Positions 1-7,481 of a DNA stretch of 24,416 nucleotides are shown here, piece after piece. The translations under genes were made by a program, and so were the position numbers. The stretch spans positions 1-24,416 of the forward strand of contig JAYZKL010000031.1 of assembly GCA_036163455.1 (NCBI GenBank), in the 5' to 3' direction. Every line of letters begins with the position of its first letter. The first letter of the stretch is position 1. The notes under the pieces are model-generated. The model was not told where the DNA came from and ran no database searches. It saw only the letters and a list, made by a program, of their open reading frames with translations. Origin of the DNA: GCA-2701705 sp036163455 (GTDB taxonomy: Bacteria > Pseudomonadota > Gammaproteobacteria > GCA-002705445 > GCA-002716945).

Positions 1-554
1 ATTGTATGCCACGCTAATTGTTTTTCTGGGTCATTTGTAAAATTTTTAAATAAATTTGTAGCACCATCAACAGTTACTTGGTTGAAAACTCCAGAAAAAG
101 ATTTAAAAATATAAGAAATAGTCCAACCTGCGATTACACTATAGAAAGATAGTATAATAATACCAGCAAAAACGCCCATCCATCCTATCAATTCCCAGTT
201 TGTATAATCATCTTGGTTAGAGTGTTGATACTTTGTTTGCTTTATTCTATTTAAGTCATGATCTAACTCAAAAACTTCAATTTGACTAGCTTCGTTAGAT
301 AAATAACGAAGGCTATTTACAGGATTTTGTTTTCCTCTCCTACCAATTAAAACCTCAGCAATCATAATCGGCAAAGCTATCAAAGCTACACTTATTAAAT
401 AAACTATTACAAAGGCTCCTCCACCACTTTCTGCTGCCATCCAAGGAAATTTCCATATATTCCCAAGACCTACTGCAGAGCCAGTTGCAGCAAAAACAAA
501 CAATATTTTTGATGACCACTGTCCATGTATCGATTTTCTTTCGTTTTGCGCTAT
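1..554 (-). CDS. Sodium-dependent transporter, NSS/SNF family (N-terminal part, runs off the window)
   Basis: This is the N-terminal 184 or so residues of a Na+-coupled neurotransmitter:sodium symporter (LeuT-type), an inner-membrane importer probably of amino acids or other small amines. The first membrane helix carries the family signature ATGSAVGLGNIWKFPW, whose unwound centre binds Na+ and substrate. It is followed by the second helix with GGGAFVIVYL and the loop motif IAEVLIGRRG; a third hydrophobic segment lies near residues 125-145. The chosen start is an ATA at 552-554. It aligns with the usual family start (M-A-x-x-x-R-x-S-I-H-G-Q-W) and has an AAGGGG ribosome site (561-566) six bases upstream. 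An in-frame ATG at 603-605 would add 17 residues, but has no ribosome site and sits 14 bases from divergent smpB. The substrate cannot be told. Family assignment is firm; the start is inferred. Confidence 0.88.
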   Translation of the reverse strand, partial: MAQNERKSIHGQWSSKILFVFAATGSAVGLGNIWKFPWMAAESGGGAFVIVYLISVALIALPIMIAEVLIGRRGKQNPVNSLRYLSNEASQIEVFELDHDLNRIKQTKYQHSNQDDYTNWELIGWMGVFAGIIILSFYSVIAGWTISYIFKSFSGVFNQVTVDGATNLFKNFTNDPEKQLAWHT

Positions 555-619
555 GGTAATCCCCTTATTTATAATTAGTTTATGATAATATGTAATATTA
601 TACATAATGTAAAAATTAA
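555..619. promoter_or_regulatory. Divergent intergenic spacer between SNF transporter and smpB
   Basis: These 65 bases must hold the start signals for both genes. The stretch is almost pure A/T, with several TATAAT-like hexamers on both strands (around 585-606) but no convincing -35 element. The only clear element is AAGGGG on the minus strand (561-566), the transporter's ribosome site. smpB has no visible Shine-Dalgarno. Confidence 0.35.
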
Positions 620-1069
620 ATGAATATTCTGTGTTCTAATAAGAAAGCTAGTTTTAAATATTCTCTTACTAAAAAAATTGAAGCTGGGATTGTACTCGAA
701 GGATGGGAGGTAAAAAGCTTAAAATCAGGACATGGCCAGATATCAGAAAGTTACATAACAATTAGAAATCAAGAAGCTTTTTTAGTTAATTCCCATTTAA
801 AAGTTTTAAATACATCAAATGATAATCACAAACTTAATCCAATGAGAGAAAGAAAGATTTTATTAAATAAAAAACAAATACTTCAGTTAAGTAATGAAGT
901 AAAGCAAAATGGATTTGCTATAATCTTAACAAAAATTTATACAAAAAAATCATTAATAAAGCTTGAAATTGCTCTTGGAAAAGGAAAAAAACAACAAGAT
1001 AAAAGAGCTGATATAAAAAAACGTGAATGGGAAAGGCAAAAGCAAAGAGTCCTCAAAAAGAATAATTAA
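620..1069 (+). CDS. smpB: SsrA-binding protein SmpB
   Basis: SmpB binds tmRNA and brings it to stalled ribosomes, so that the nascent peptide is tagged for degradation and the ribosome released. At 149 residues it is slightly shorter than the E. coli protein (160). Visible family features are the N-terminal strand ending in EAGIVLEGWEVKSLKSG (around residues 22-38), the R-x-R-K-x-L-L segment (around 76-82), and the basic GKGKKQQDKR motif (around 120-129) leading into the lysine/arginine-rich C-terminal tail that enters the mRNA channel. There is no visible Shine-Dalgarno before the ATG. Its stop codon overlaps the stop of convergent dnaQ by four bases. The tmRNA gene (ssrA) is not in this window. 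Confidence 0.95.
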   Translation: MNILCSNKKASFKYSLTKKIEAGIVLEGWEVKSLKSGHGQISESYITIRNQEAFLVNSHLKVLNTSNDNHKLNPMRERKILLNKKQILQLSNEVKQNGFAIILTKIYTKKSLIKLEIALGKGKKQQDKRADIKKREWERQKQRVLKKNN

Positions 1070-1728
1070 CTTGGTTTAGTAAAAAAATTTTGATGGTCTT
1101 TTAGTTCTTCTTCATTGGCATAAATAACCCTTTGTTTTCGATTATCTATTAACTCTGTTTCATTAATTTTCATTTCTTCTCTAACTTCGGTCAAACCCGA
1201 TAGAGATGTTTGGCCAACAGTCATTTTCAAGTATACATTTGCAAGTAAGTGAGCATCCAGTAATGCTCCATGTTGTTTTCTAGATTCCCTATCAATTGCA
1301 TAACGGTCGCAAAGTGCATCTAAAGAGTTTCTCTTGCCTGGATGTGAATTACGTGCCATTTTTAATGTGTCGTGTATTTTTCTTTTCTCGTCAATTGAAT
1401 CAGGATTATCATCAGAATCTGCAATCTCCTTTTTTAAAAAACCAATATCAAATGGTGCGTTATGTATGATTAAATCTGAGTCTTGTAAATAAGAAAAAAA
1501 CCGATCTTTAATTTTGCTAAAAATAGGTTTGTCTTTCAGGAATTCATTCGTAATACCATGTATTTTAATTGCATCCTCATCTATTTTACGATTAGGGCAG
1601 ATATATTCATGAAAAACATTCTCTGTTATACTTCTGTCAATAATTTCTACACATCCAATTTCAATAATTTTATGCCCATCTTCCACATTTAAACCAGTTG
1701 TTTCTGTATCAAGAACAATTAGTCTCAT
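1066..1728 (-). CDS. dnaQ: DNA polymerase III epsilon subunit (3'-5' proofreading exonuclease)
   Basis: DnaQ removes misincorporated bases as part of the polymerase III core. The protein is a DEDDh exonuclease with D7 and E9 in DTETTG (Exo I), D94 in HNAPFD (Exo II), and H153 and D158 in the KQHGALLDAH segment (Exo III). About 55 residues follow the nuclease domain, which in the family tether it to the alpha subunit; the total of 220 is a little shorter than E. coli (243). I start at the ATG of 1726-1728, which overlaps the rnhA stop as TGATG. A TTG one codon upstream is possible but has no advantage. It lies in an operon with rnhA and the methyltransferase, as in the enterobacterial yafS-rnhA-dnaQ neighbourhood (there rnhA and dnaQ are divergent). 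Confidence 0.95.
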   Translation of the reverse strand: MRLIVLDTETTGLNVEDGHKIIEIGCVEIIDRSITENVFHEYICPNRKIDEDAIKIHGITNEFLKDKPIFSKIKDRFFSYLQDSDLIIHNAPFDIGFLKKEIADSDDNPDSIDEKRKIHDTLKMARNSHPGKRNSLDALCDRYAIDRESRKQHGALLDAHLLANVYLKMTVGQTSLSGLTEVREEMKINETELIDNRKQRVIYANEEELKDHQNFFTKPS

Positions 1729-2177
1729 CAATACCCTTTCCTAGCAAGCTCATCAGCTAAATTATTAAACTTCACATCTTCTTTATCAATATCTTGATGA
1801 GCTTTAACCCACTTCCATGAAATTTCATAAGTTGAATTTAAATCATCAAGAATAATCCACAAATCTTTATTTTTAACAGGCTTGTTTGAAGCGTTTTTCC
1901 AATTATTTTTTTTCCAGTTTTGGATCCATTCAGTTATACCATTTTTAACATATTTAGAATCTGTGGTTAACGTTATTATGTCTGCCTTATTTGCCATTTT
2001 TATCCCTTCAATTGCAGCTTTTAATTCCATTCTGTTATTTGTTGTTGATGATTCTGATCCGTTATTAGTTTGTATTGATTCATCCTTGTCAGATTCTTTA
2101 ATAAAAACAACACCCCAACCACCAGGTCCAGGATTACCGCTACAGGCGCCATCAGTATAGAGTTTGATCTTTGTCAT
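1728..2177 (-). CDS. rnhA: Ribonuclease HI
   Basis: RNase HI cuts the RNA strand of RNA:DNA hybrids, removing R-loops and primer remnants. The 149 residues carry all the catalytic acids: D9 in YTDGACSGNPGPGG, E51 in NNRMELKAA, D73 in TTDSKYV and D142 in NNLADELA, plus H127 in VKAHQD. The substrate-binding basic protrusion (WIQNWKKNNWKNASNKPVKN, about 84-103) is present, so this is the E. coli-like type. The ATG overlaps the stop of the upstream methyltransferase (ATGA, 2174-2177) and the stop overlaps dnaQ, which points to translational coupling of all three genes. Confidence 0.97.
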   Translation of the reverse strand: MTKIKLYTDGACSGNPGPGGWGVVFIKESDKDESIQTNNGSESSTTNNRMELKAAIEGIKMANKADIITLTTDSKYVKNGITEWIQNWKKNNWKNASNKPVKNKDLWIILDDLNSTYEISWKWVKAHQDIDKEDVKFNNLADELARKGY

Positions 2178-2899
2178 TTAATCCTATTAAGAGTAGATTT
2201 TTTAAAAGGCGAAACATTATATTTATCAGTAAACTTTACTTTGATGGGAGTTGCTGGAATAACCTCTTTTTTGAAGCTGCAAAAGTAAATTCCACCAGTA
2301 TTCCTAAAAAAGATTCTTTGTAAAAAGGAAAATACATTTAGCAATTTAGAGAACTTAGTTGATACAAATGGTAAAAAAGAAATAGATTCATTATAGATTC
2401 GTTTATATCCCAACAATTTAAACCATTCATTGATGCTGTAAACAGAATGAAAGTCTAATGACCAAGGTATATTTTTTTTCATATAAGGTTTAATTATGCC
2501 CCATAAACTAGCTTTATTAAATCCAATCAATGTTATTGTGCCATTATCAGTAGTAATACGGTTTATTTCTCTAATAAATTCATATGGGCTCTCTGTTATA
2601 TCTAAAGCATGAGATAAAACTATTTCATCAAAACTTTTATCCTCAAACGGCAATCTTTTAGATGATTCTAAACATTGAGAAAGTTCAAAACTATCAAATT
2701 GCATAAAATTTTGATGTTCTTTTAATCTAAATCTAAATTTAAAATCTGAAAGACCTACAAAAAGTGTGTTTGAGGTACGATATAATTCTCTATATCTTAA
2801 AATTTCTTCATCAATCGAATCCTTAATGACTTGGATTGAGGTTTTTTTGTACCACTTTTGCAGTTCCTGTAGTTTATAATGTTCTGTTCTTGTTGACAT
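2174..2899 (-). CDS. Class I SAM-dependent methyltransferase, YafS-like
   Basis: This is a probable S-adenosylmethionine-dependent methyltransferase of unknown substrate. The recognisable part is the methyltransferase-11 type motif LPFEDKSFDEIVLSHALDIT (about residues 82-101), followed by an REINRI helix and the TLIGFN strand. The glycine-rich SAM motif near residues 48-53 (LFVGLSD) is weak. The position directly upstream of rnhA-dnaQ and beside mltD matches E. coli yafS in the mltD-gloB-yafS-rnhA-dnaQ cluster, which is the main reason for the YafS-like label; gloB is absent here. I start at ATG 2897-2899 rather than the TTG one codon earlier. The gene overlaps rnhA by four bases. Confidence 0.8.
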   Translation of the reverse strand: MSTRTEHYKLQELQKWYKKTSIQVIKDSIDEEILRYRELYRTSNTLFVGLSDFKFRFRLKEHQNFMQFDSFELSQCLESSKRLPFEDKSFDEIVLSHALDITESPYEFIREINRITTDNGTITLIGFNKASLWGIIKPYMKKNIPWSLDFHSVYSINEWFKLLGYKRIYNESISFLPFVSTKFSKLLNVFSFLQRIFFRNTGGIYFCSFKKEVIPATPIKVKFTDKYNVSPFKKSTLNRIK

Positions 2900-2974
2900 C
2901 AATACACCAAAAATAAATTTTATGTTAGATAATATTCCTCATTTTTGTTAAGATAACATTACAGTCAATACGCC
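2900..2974. promoter_or_regulatory. Divergent spacer between the methyltransferase-rnhA-dnaQ operon and mltD
   Basis: This 75-base A/T-rich region separates two divergent units and should hold both promoters. TATAAT-like sequences occur on both strands (for example TAGATAAT at 2926-2933 on plus), but I see no good -35 or any inverted repeat that would mark an operator. mltD has no strong Shine-Dalgarno. Confidence 0.3.
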
Positions 2975-4477
2975 ATGATATTTAATCGAACTACTTTAAT
3001 TATATTATGTGTTGTCCTTTTTACAAGCTGTAGTCAGCCTATTAGTTACAAGAGATCTCAAACACTACTTGATTTTGATGGTTCTAACTGTAATACAACC
3101 AGATTGCAGAAAAAAGATTATCCCAATATTTGGGCAAACCTTAGAGATGGCTTTTGTTTAGATATTGTTTATTCAGCAAGAGTTAACCGTGAAATAGAAT
3201 GGTTTGTGAACAATAAAGATTTTTTGTACAGATCTCTTTCAAGAGCAGAGCCATTCCTATTTCATATTGTTCAGAAGTTGCAGAAACGTAATCTGCCTTT
3301 GGAATTAGCTTTATTACCAATTGTAGAAAGTGGATATCAACCCTATGCCTATTCACCTTCACGAGCTGCTGGAATCTGGCAGTTCATACCTGCAACTGCA
3401 AGAGAGTATCGTTTGTCACGCAACTGGTGGTATGATGGGCGCAGAGACATTATAGCTTCTACCGATGCAGCAATACATTTTTTATCTGACATGCATAGAC
3501 ATTTTCGTGGTGATTGGTTTCTAGCAATTGCTTCATATAATACAGGTGCTGGAAAAGTTGGAAGGGCAATAAAGAAATCTAATGTTTATATAGGTAATGC
3601 AAATTTTTGGGATTTAGATTTACCGCGTGAAACTGAATTATATGTTCCAAAGCTAATTGCCTTAAGAGATATTATGTTAGATCCATCTGCATATGGAATA
3701 AGACTACCAAATCTAAAAAATAAACCTAGAACTTCATTTGCTAGAATACAGTACCCAATAGACTTTTATACATTGTCTGTTTTAACTAACGTAAGCCAAG
3801 ATGATCTTTATAAATTAAACCCTGGTTTTAGCACATGGTTACTATTACCTGAAATGCAAAATAAAATTATTTTGCCATTAGGCAAAGACAAGGTATTTAA
3901 AAAAAGATATAAAGAAATAACTAAACATATATTTACTCAAAAAATACATTTAATTACTAAAGGTGATACTCTCTATTCAATTTCAAGACTATACAATGTC
4001 TCAATCAAATCAATAAAAAAATTAAATAACTTAAAAAATGATTTAATCATTGCAGGAAAAAAACTTAAATTACCTATTGATACAACTAAATCTGATACTA
4101 ATTTTATTAAAATTAATTCAAAGAAATATTATATTTCAAATGAATCTTTTACATATAATCACACTGTTAAACGTTACGATAATTGGTATAAAATAGCAAA
4201 ATCATATAATGTAAGATTAATCAATTTACTCAGATGGAATAAAGCAACAAAGAAAACTAAATTATTGGTTGGTCAAAAAATAAAAATCATTATGAAGCTG
4301 CCAATATTATCCCCAACAAAAGAAATACAATTAAGATATGTGGTAAATTCTGGTGACACAACAAGCCTAGTATCTAGTGGTTTTGGTATACCTAAACAAC
4401 AACTTCTCAAAGTTAATTCACTAAAGAATTCTAAATATTTGACAGCAGGAAAAAGTTTATTGATTCCCTTGCAATAG
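2975..4477 (+). CDS. mltD: Membrane-bound lytic murein transglycosylase D (lipoprotein, three LysM repeats)
   Basis: MltD cleaves the glycan strands of peptidoglycan, forming anhydromuropeptides during wall turnover. The N-terminus is a lipoprotein signal with the lipidated cysteine at C19 (VLFTSC), so it should sit in the outer membrane facing the periplasm. The SLT domain (about 95-235) carries the catalytic glutamate E118 in LLPIVESGYQPYAYSPSRAA, followed by GIWQFIPATA and SYNTGAGKV. Three LysM peptidoglycan-binding repeats follow at about 325-367, 396-438 and 455-498; the third is the most divergent. The length of 500 is normal for MltD. It ends 16 bases from convergent cysM, with no terminator hairpin visible between them. 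Its partners in the E. coli cluster (yafS-rnhA-dnaQ) lie just upstream. Confidence 0.95.
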   Translation: MIFNRTTLIILCVVLFTSCSQPISYKRSQTLLDFDGSNCNTTRLQKKDYPNIWANLRDGFCLDIVYSARVNREIEWFVNNKDFLYRSLSRAEPFLFHIVQKLQKRNLPLELALLPIVESGYQPYAYSPSRAAGIWQFIPATAREYRLSRNWWYDGRRDIIASTDAAIHFLSDMHRHFRGDWFLAIASYNTGAGKVGRAIKKSNVYIGNANFWDLDLPRETELYVPKLIALRDIMLDPSAYGIRLPNLKNKPRTSFARIQYPIDFYTLSVLTNVSQDDLYKLNPGFSTWLLLPEMQNKIILPLGKDKVFKKRYKEITKHIFTQKIHLITKGDTLYSISRLYNVSIKSIKKLNNLKNDLIIAGKKLKLPIDTTKSDTNFIKINSKKYYISNESFTYNHTVKRYDNWYKIAKSYNVRLINLLRWNKATKKTKLLVGQKIKIIMKLPILSPTKEIQLRYVVNSGDTTSLVSSGFGIPKQQLLKVNSLKNSKYLTAGKSLLIPLQ

Positions 4478-4493
4478 CCTGGAAATCTTTAAA

Positions 4494-5366
4494 TTAGATT
4501 TTTGATAAATATCTATCCCCTCTGTCACAAAGAATCGTAACAATGTATGCATTTTCAAGATCCTTAGATATTTGATGAGAAATAAATATGTTTGCGCCAG
4601 ACGAAATGCCGCAAAATAATCCTGATTCTTTTGTGAGCTCTTTAGTTGACCTTTCAGCATCTTCTTGACTTACATCAATAATTTCATCAACTAATGCATG
4701 TTCAAAAATTGCTGGCAAATATCCTTTTTTCCATCTTCTGATACCAGGTATGCGTGATTTATCCTTTGGTTGAACTCCAATTATTTTTATATCCTTATTC
4801 TTAGTTTTTAAAAATTGTGATACGCCGGTAATTGTCCCTGTTGTGCCCATTGCAGAAACAAAATGTGTAACTTTTCCTTTTGTTTGATTCCAGATTTCTG
4901 GTCCAGTTGTATCAAAGTGCGCAAGATAATTCGATGGATTAGCAAATTGATCTAAAACTATTCCCTCATTATTGTCTCTCATTTTATTTGCTAAATCTCT
5001 CGCTCCTTCCATATCTTTTTCTTTATCAACTAAAATGACTTCTGAGCCATAAACTTTCATTGTCTTAATTCTTTCGTCAGATGCAGTCTCAGGCATAATA
5101 ATAATCATTTTATATCCTTTAATTGCAGCAGCCATAGATAAAGCAATTCCTGTATTGCCACTTGTTGCTTCGATTAAAGTATCTCCTTTTTTTATAATAC
5201 CTTTTTTTTCTGCATCAATAATCATACGCATAGCCGGCCTATCTTTTACAGAACCGCCAGGATTATTTCCTTCAAGTTTTGCATAAATAGTATTTTTTTT
5301 ATTAAAAGCAGGAATCTCAATTAAAGGTGTATTTCCAACTAGTTCTTCTATTGTTTTAAAAGTCAT
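4494..5366 (-). CDS. cysM: Cysteine synthase B (O-acetylserine sulfhydrylase)
   Basis: A PLP enzyme that makes cysteine from O-acetylserine and sulfide (or thiosulfate, for the CysM type). K41 in NNPGGSVKDR is the PLP lysine; EATSGNTGIAL binds the substrate carboxylate; SAMGTTGTITG holds the PLP phosphate. CysM rather than CysK is indicated by IPGIRRW, the KEKDMEGARDLA segment and the ending CDRGDRYLS, all close to E. coli CysM. At 290 residues it is slightly short, lacking the last few residues after RYLS. The gene starts two bases after the acpS stop and is the last gene of the sdh-pdxJ-acpS-cysM run. Confidence 0.96.
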   Translation of the reverse strand: MTFKTIEELVGNTPLIEIPAFNKKNTIYAKLEGNNPGGSVKDRPAMRMIIDAEKKGIIKKGDTLIEATSGNTGIALSMAAAIKGYKMIIIMPETASDERIKTMKVYGSEVILVDKEKDMEGARDLANKMRDNNEGIVLDQFANPSNYLAHFDTTGPEIWNQTKGKVTHFVSAMGTTGTITGVSQFLKTKNKDIKIIGVQPKDKSRIPGIRRWKKGYLPAIFEHALVDEIIDVSQEDAERSTKELTKESGLFCGISSGANIFISHQISKDLENAYIVTILCDRGDRYLSKI

Positions 5367-5368
5367 AA

Positions 5369-5746
5369 TTACTCTATTACAACTACAGCAGCTGTGTGTT
5401 CTTCTGTATCAGTGATTGATAGATATGCAGAAGTTGCACTAATCTTATCTAAAAATTTAGAAGCAATCTTGTTAATTAAAAAAGTTGGTTTACCAAATTT
5501 ATCATGTTGAATAGTAAGATGTGTTGGATATAATCCATCACGATAGAGACCTGTTCCCAAAGCTTTTGAAAAAGCCTCCTTTGATGCAAAACGTTTAGAA
5601 AGAAATGTTGTTTTAGATTTAGATGTATAAAATTTTTTTAATTCTTCTTGGGAAAGTATTTTTAAAGCGAAAGAGTCCTTATATTTTCTATATATAAGTT
5701 CAATTCTTTCATTATTAACTAAGTCTATACCAATGCCTTTAATCAC
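5369..5746 (-). CDS. acpS: Holo-[acyl-carrier-protein] synthase
   Basis: AcpS transfers the 4'-phosphopantetheine arm from CoA to acyl carrier protein, switching on fatty acid and lipid A synthesis. The 125 residues contain both family metal-site motifs: D8 in GIGIDLV and E57 in KRFASKEAFSKALGTG. The C-terminal SAYLSITDTEEHTAAV matches the usual SISHxxxxAxA strand with altered spacing residues. The start is GTG (5744-5746), which overlaps the 3' end of pdxJ by eight bases, suggesting coupled translation. pdxJ-acpS is a classic gammaproteobacterial pair. Confidence 0.95.
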   Translation of the reverse strand: MIKGIGIDLVNNERIELIYRKYKDSFALKILSQEELKKFYTSKSKTTFLSKRFASKEAFSKALGTGLYRDGLYPTHLTIQHDKFGKPTFLINKIASKFLDKISATSAYLSITDTEEHTAAVVVIE

Positions 5747-6485
5747 AACTTCTCATTATACTTATCATTTGACGAATTGCATCTTTTAAACCAATAAAAA
5801 CTGATTTTGCTATAACCGCATGCCCTATATTTAATTCATTGAAAGGTAATTTGCAAATTGGTTTGACATTTTCATAATTTAAACCATGGCCTGCATTAAC
5901 CAGGAGTCCTTTTTTACGTGCAAAATTGCAAGAATTTTTTAATTTCTCAAGCAACATTTCAGATTCTATTTTCGATGAGCAGTTAGCATAGCTTCCAGTA
6001 TGCAGTTCAATTAGATTAGCATTAAGTTCTTTCGCTATTTGGATTTGATTTTCATCGGGATCTATAAAAAGAGACGTCTCTATATCATTTTCATTGAATG
6101 TAGATATGGTTTTTTCTAATTTTTTTAATGAAGCATGATCCAAATTATTTAAATCAAGACCTCCTTCTGTAGTTAATTCCTCTCTTTTTTCAGGAACTAT
6201 ACAACAAAAATTTGGTTTTACGTTCAATGCAATTTCAATCATCTCATCAGTATGTGCCATTTCTAAATTTAAGGAATTAGCATTTTTTCTGATGTCAATA
6301 ACATCCTGATCCTGTATATGCCTTCTGTCTTCTCTTAAGTGAATTGTTATTAAATCAACACCCTCTTCTTCACAAATATTTACAGCTTCAATCAAGTTTG
6401 GGTATTTGGTTCCTCTCGATTTTTTAATAAAAGCTATATGATCAATGTTTATGCCTAATCGAATTTTTTTAACTGTTTTTGTCAT
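5739..6485 (-). CDS. pdxJ: Pyridoxine 5'-phosphate synthase
   Basis: PdxJ condenses 1-deoxyxylulose 5-phosphate with 3-amino-2-oxopropyl phosphate to give pyridoxine 5'-phosphate, the last ring-forming step of vitamin B6 synthesis. The 248 residues form one TIM barrel. Motifs seen are GINIDHIAFIKKSRGTKYP at the N-terminus, ITIHLREDRRHIQDQD, PEKREELTTEGGLDL with the catalytic glutamate, IELHTGSYA, and the phosphate-binding ELNIGHAVIAKSVFIGL near the end. Its ATG lies 17 bases inside the sdhE reading frame. The product PLP is the cofactor of CysM in the same operon, a possible but unproven reason for the grouping. Confidence 0.96.
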   Translation of the reverse strand: MTKTVKKIRLGINIDHIAFIKKSRGTKYPNLIEAVNICEEEGVDLITIHLREDRRHIQDQDVIDIRKNANSLNLEMAHTDEMIEIALNVKPNFCCIVPEKREELTTEGGLDLNNLDHASLKKLEKTISTFNENDIETSLFIDPDENQIQIAKELNANLIELHTGSYANCSSKIESEMLLEKLKNSCNFARKKGLLVNAGHGLNYENVKPICKLPFNELNIGHAVIAKSVFIGLKDAIRQMISIMRSCD

Positions 6486-6711
6486 TTAATTTAGATATTT
6501 TATCAATAATTACCTTATATTTTTCACTGTAATCCGACTTTCCCAATATAGCATTCAGTAAAACATATGTATCCCATTCAATTATCTCTTGAAAAAGATT
6601 TTTTTCAGTAACTGATGATTTTTCTAAGACATTATCGATATATTTTTCTAGTAGGACATCTAACTCTCTTATCCCTTTCCTACATTTCCACCGAAGTTCG
6701 TTTGAATTCAT
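6469..6711 (-). CDS. sdhE: FAD assembly factor SdhE
   Basis: SdhE (YgfY; SDHAF2 in mitochondria) promotes covalent attachment of FAD to SdhA. The 80 residues are the expected size and contain the signature RKGIRELDVLLEKY, whose RGxxELD-type core contacts the flavoprotein; a WDTYVLLNAI helix follows, as in the family. The gene begins one base after sdhB, so it is co-transcribed with its client. It overlaps pdxJ by 17 bases. Confidence 0.93.
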   Translation of the reverse strand: MNSNELRWKCRKGIRELDVLLEKYIDNVLEKSSVTEKNLFQEIIEWDTYVLLNAILGKSDYSEKYKVIIDKISKLNDKNS

Positions 6712-6712
6712 A

Positions 6713-7480
6713 TTAATTAGTGACTAACATTTTTTTAATATGAGCTATTGCTTTAGCGGGATTAAGCGATTTAGGGCAAGTCTTTGCACAATTCATAATT
6801 GTATGACATCTAAATAATTTAAATTTATCTGCCAAATCAGATAATCTTTCTTTTTTAGCACTATCTCTACTATCAATAATCCATCTATATGCCTGCATGA
6901 GTGATGCAGGACCAAGGTATTTATCTGAGTTCCACCAGTAACTAGGACAGCTTGTAGAACAACATGCACATAAAACACATTCAACTAAACCATCAAGCTT
7001 TGCTCTATTTTGTTGGCTCTGAATATGTTCTTTTTGCGGTTTGTTTTCATTTATAAGCCAAGGTTTAATTGATTCATATTGTTTATAAAAATTTTTAAGA
7101 TCTGGAACCAAATCCTTTATTACAGGTAAATGTGGTAATGGATAAATTTTTAATTTATCTTCATCTGCTATATTGGTTATACAAGCAAGTTCATTAGTTC
7201 CATTAATATTCATAGAACATGATCCACAAATACCTTCTCTGCAAGATCTTCTAAAAGTTAAAGTTGAATCAACATAATTTTTAATATAAATCAAAACATC
7301 TAAAGCCATAGGCCCAAATTCTTTTTTATCCAATATATATGTGTCAATTCTAGGATTAGAGTTTTCTTCAGGTTCATATCGATATATTTCTACCTTAAGT
7401 TGATGTGGCGCATTGACGCCGGGACTAAATTTTTTTCCAGGCATAACGACAGAATTTTTAGGTAAAGTAAATTTAGCCAT
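6713..7480 (-). CDS. sdhB: Succinate dehydrogenase iron-sulfur subunit
   Basis: SdhB relays electrons from the flavin of SdhA to the quinone site through three Fe-S clusters. The [2Fe-2S] ligands are C80, C85, C88 and C100 (CREGICGSC ... C). The C-terminal ferredoxin-like half has CVLCACCSTSCP (C168, C171, C174, C178) and CHTIMNCAKTCP (C225, C231, C235), which supply the [4Fe-4S] and [3Fe-4S] clusters. The 255 residues include an N-terminal extension of about 25 residues before the first strand, slightly longer than E. coli (238). It is packed between sdhA and sdhE with one-base gaps. Confidence 0.98.
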   Translation of the reverse strand: MAKFTLPKNSVVMPGKKFSPGVNAPHQLKVEIYRYEPEENSNPRIDTYILDKKEFGPMALDVLIYIKNYVDSTLTFRRSCREGICGSCSMNINGTNELACITNIADEDKLKIYPLPHLPVIKDLVPDLKNFYKQYESIKPWLINENKPQKEHIQSQQNRAKLDGLVECVLCACCSTSCPSYWWNSDKYLGPASLMQAYRWIIDSRDSAKKERLSDLADKFKLFRCHTIMNCAKTCPKSLNPAKAIAHIKKMLVTN

Positions 7481-7481
7481 T

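Noticed and set aside
1728..1731. TTG start one codon upstream for dnaQ (and likewise for the methyltransferase at 2902, sdhD at 9600 and aguB at 19299)
   Set aside because: An ATG or GTG just downstream is better placed relative to the ribosome site or the overlap with the previous gene.
1882..2160. Open frame of 92 codons on the plus strand inside rnhA
   Set aside because: Antisense to a complete, motif-verified RNase HI; hydrophobic low-complexity product with no family features.
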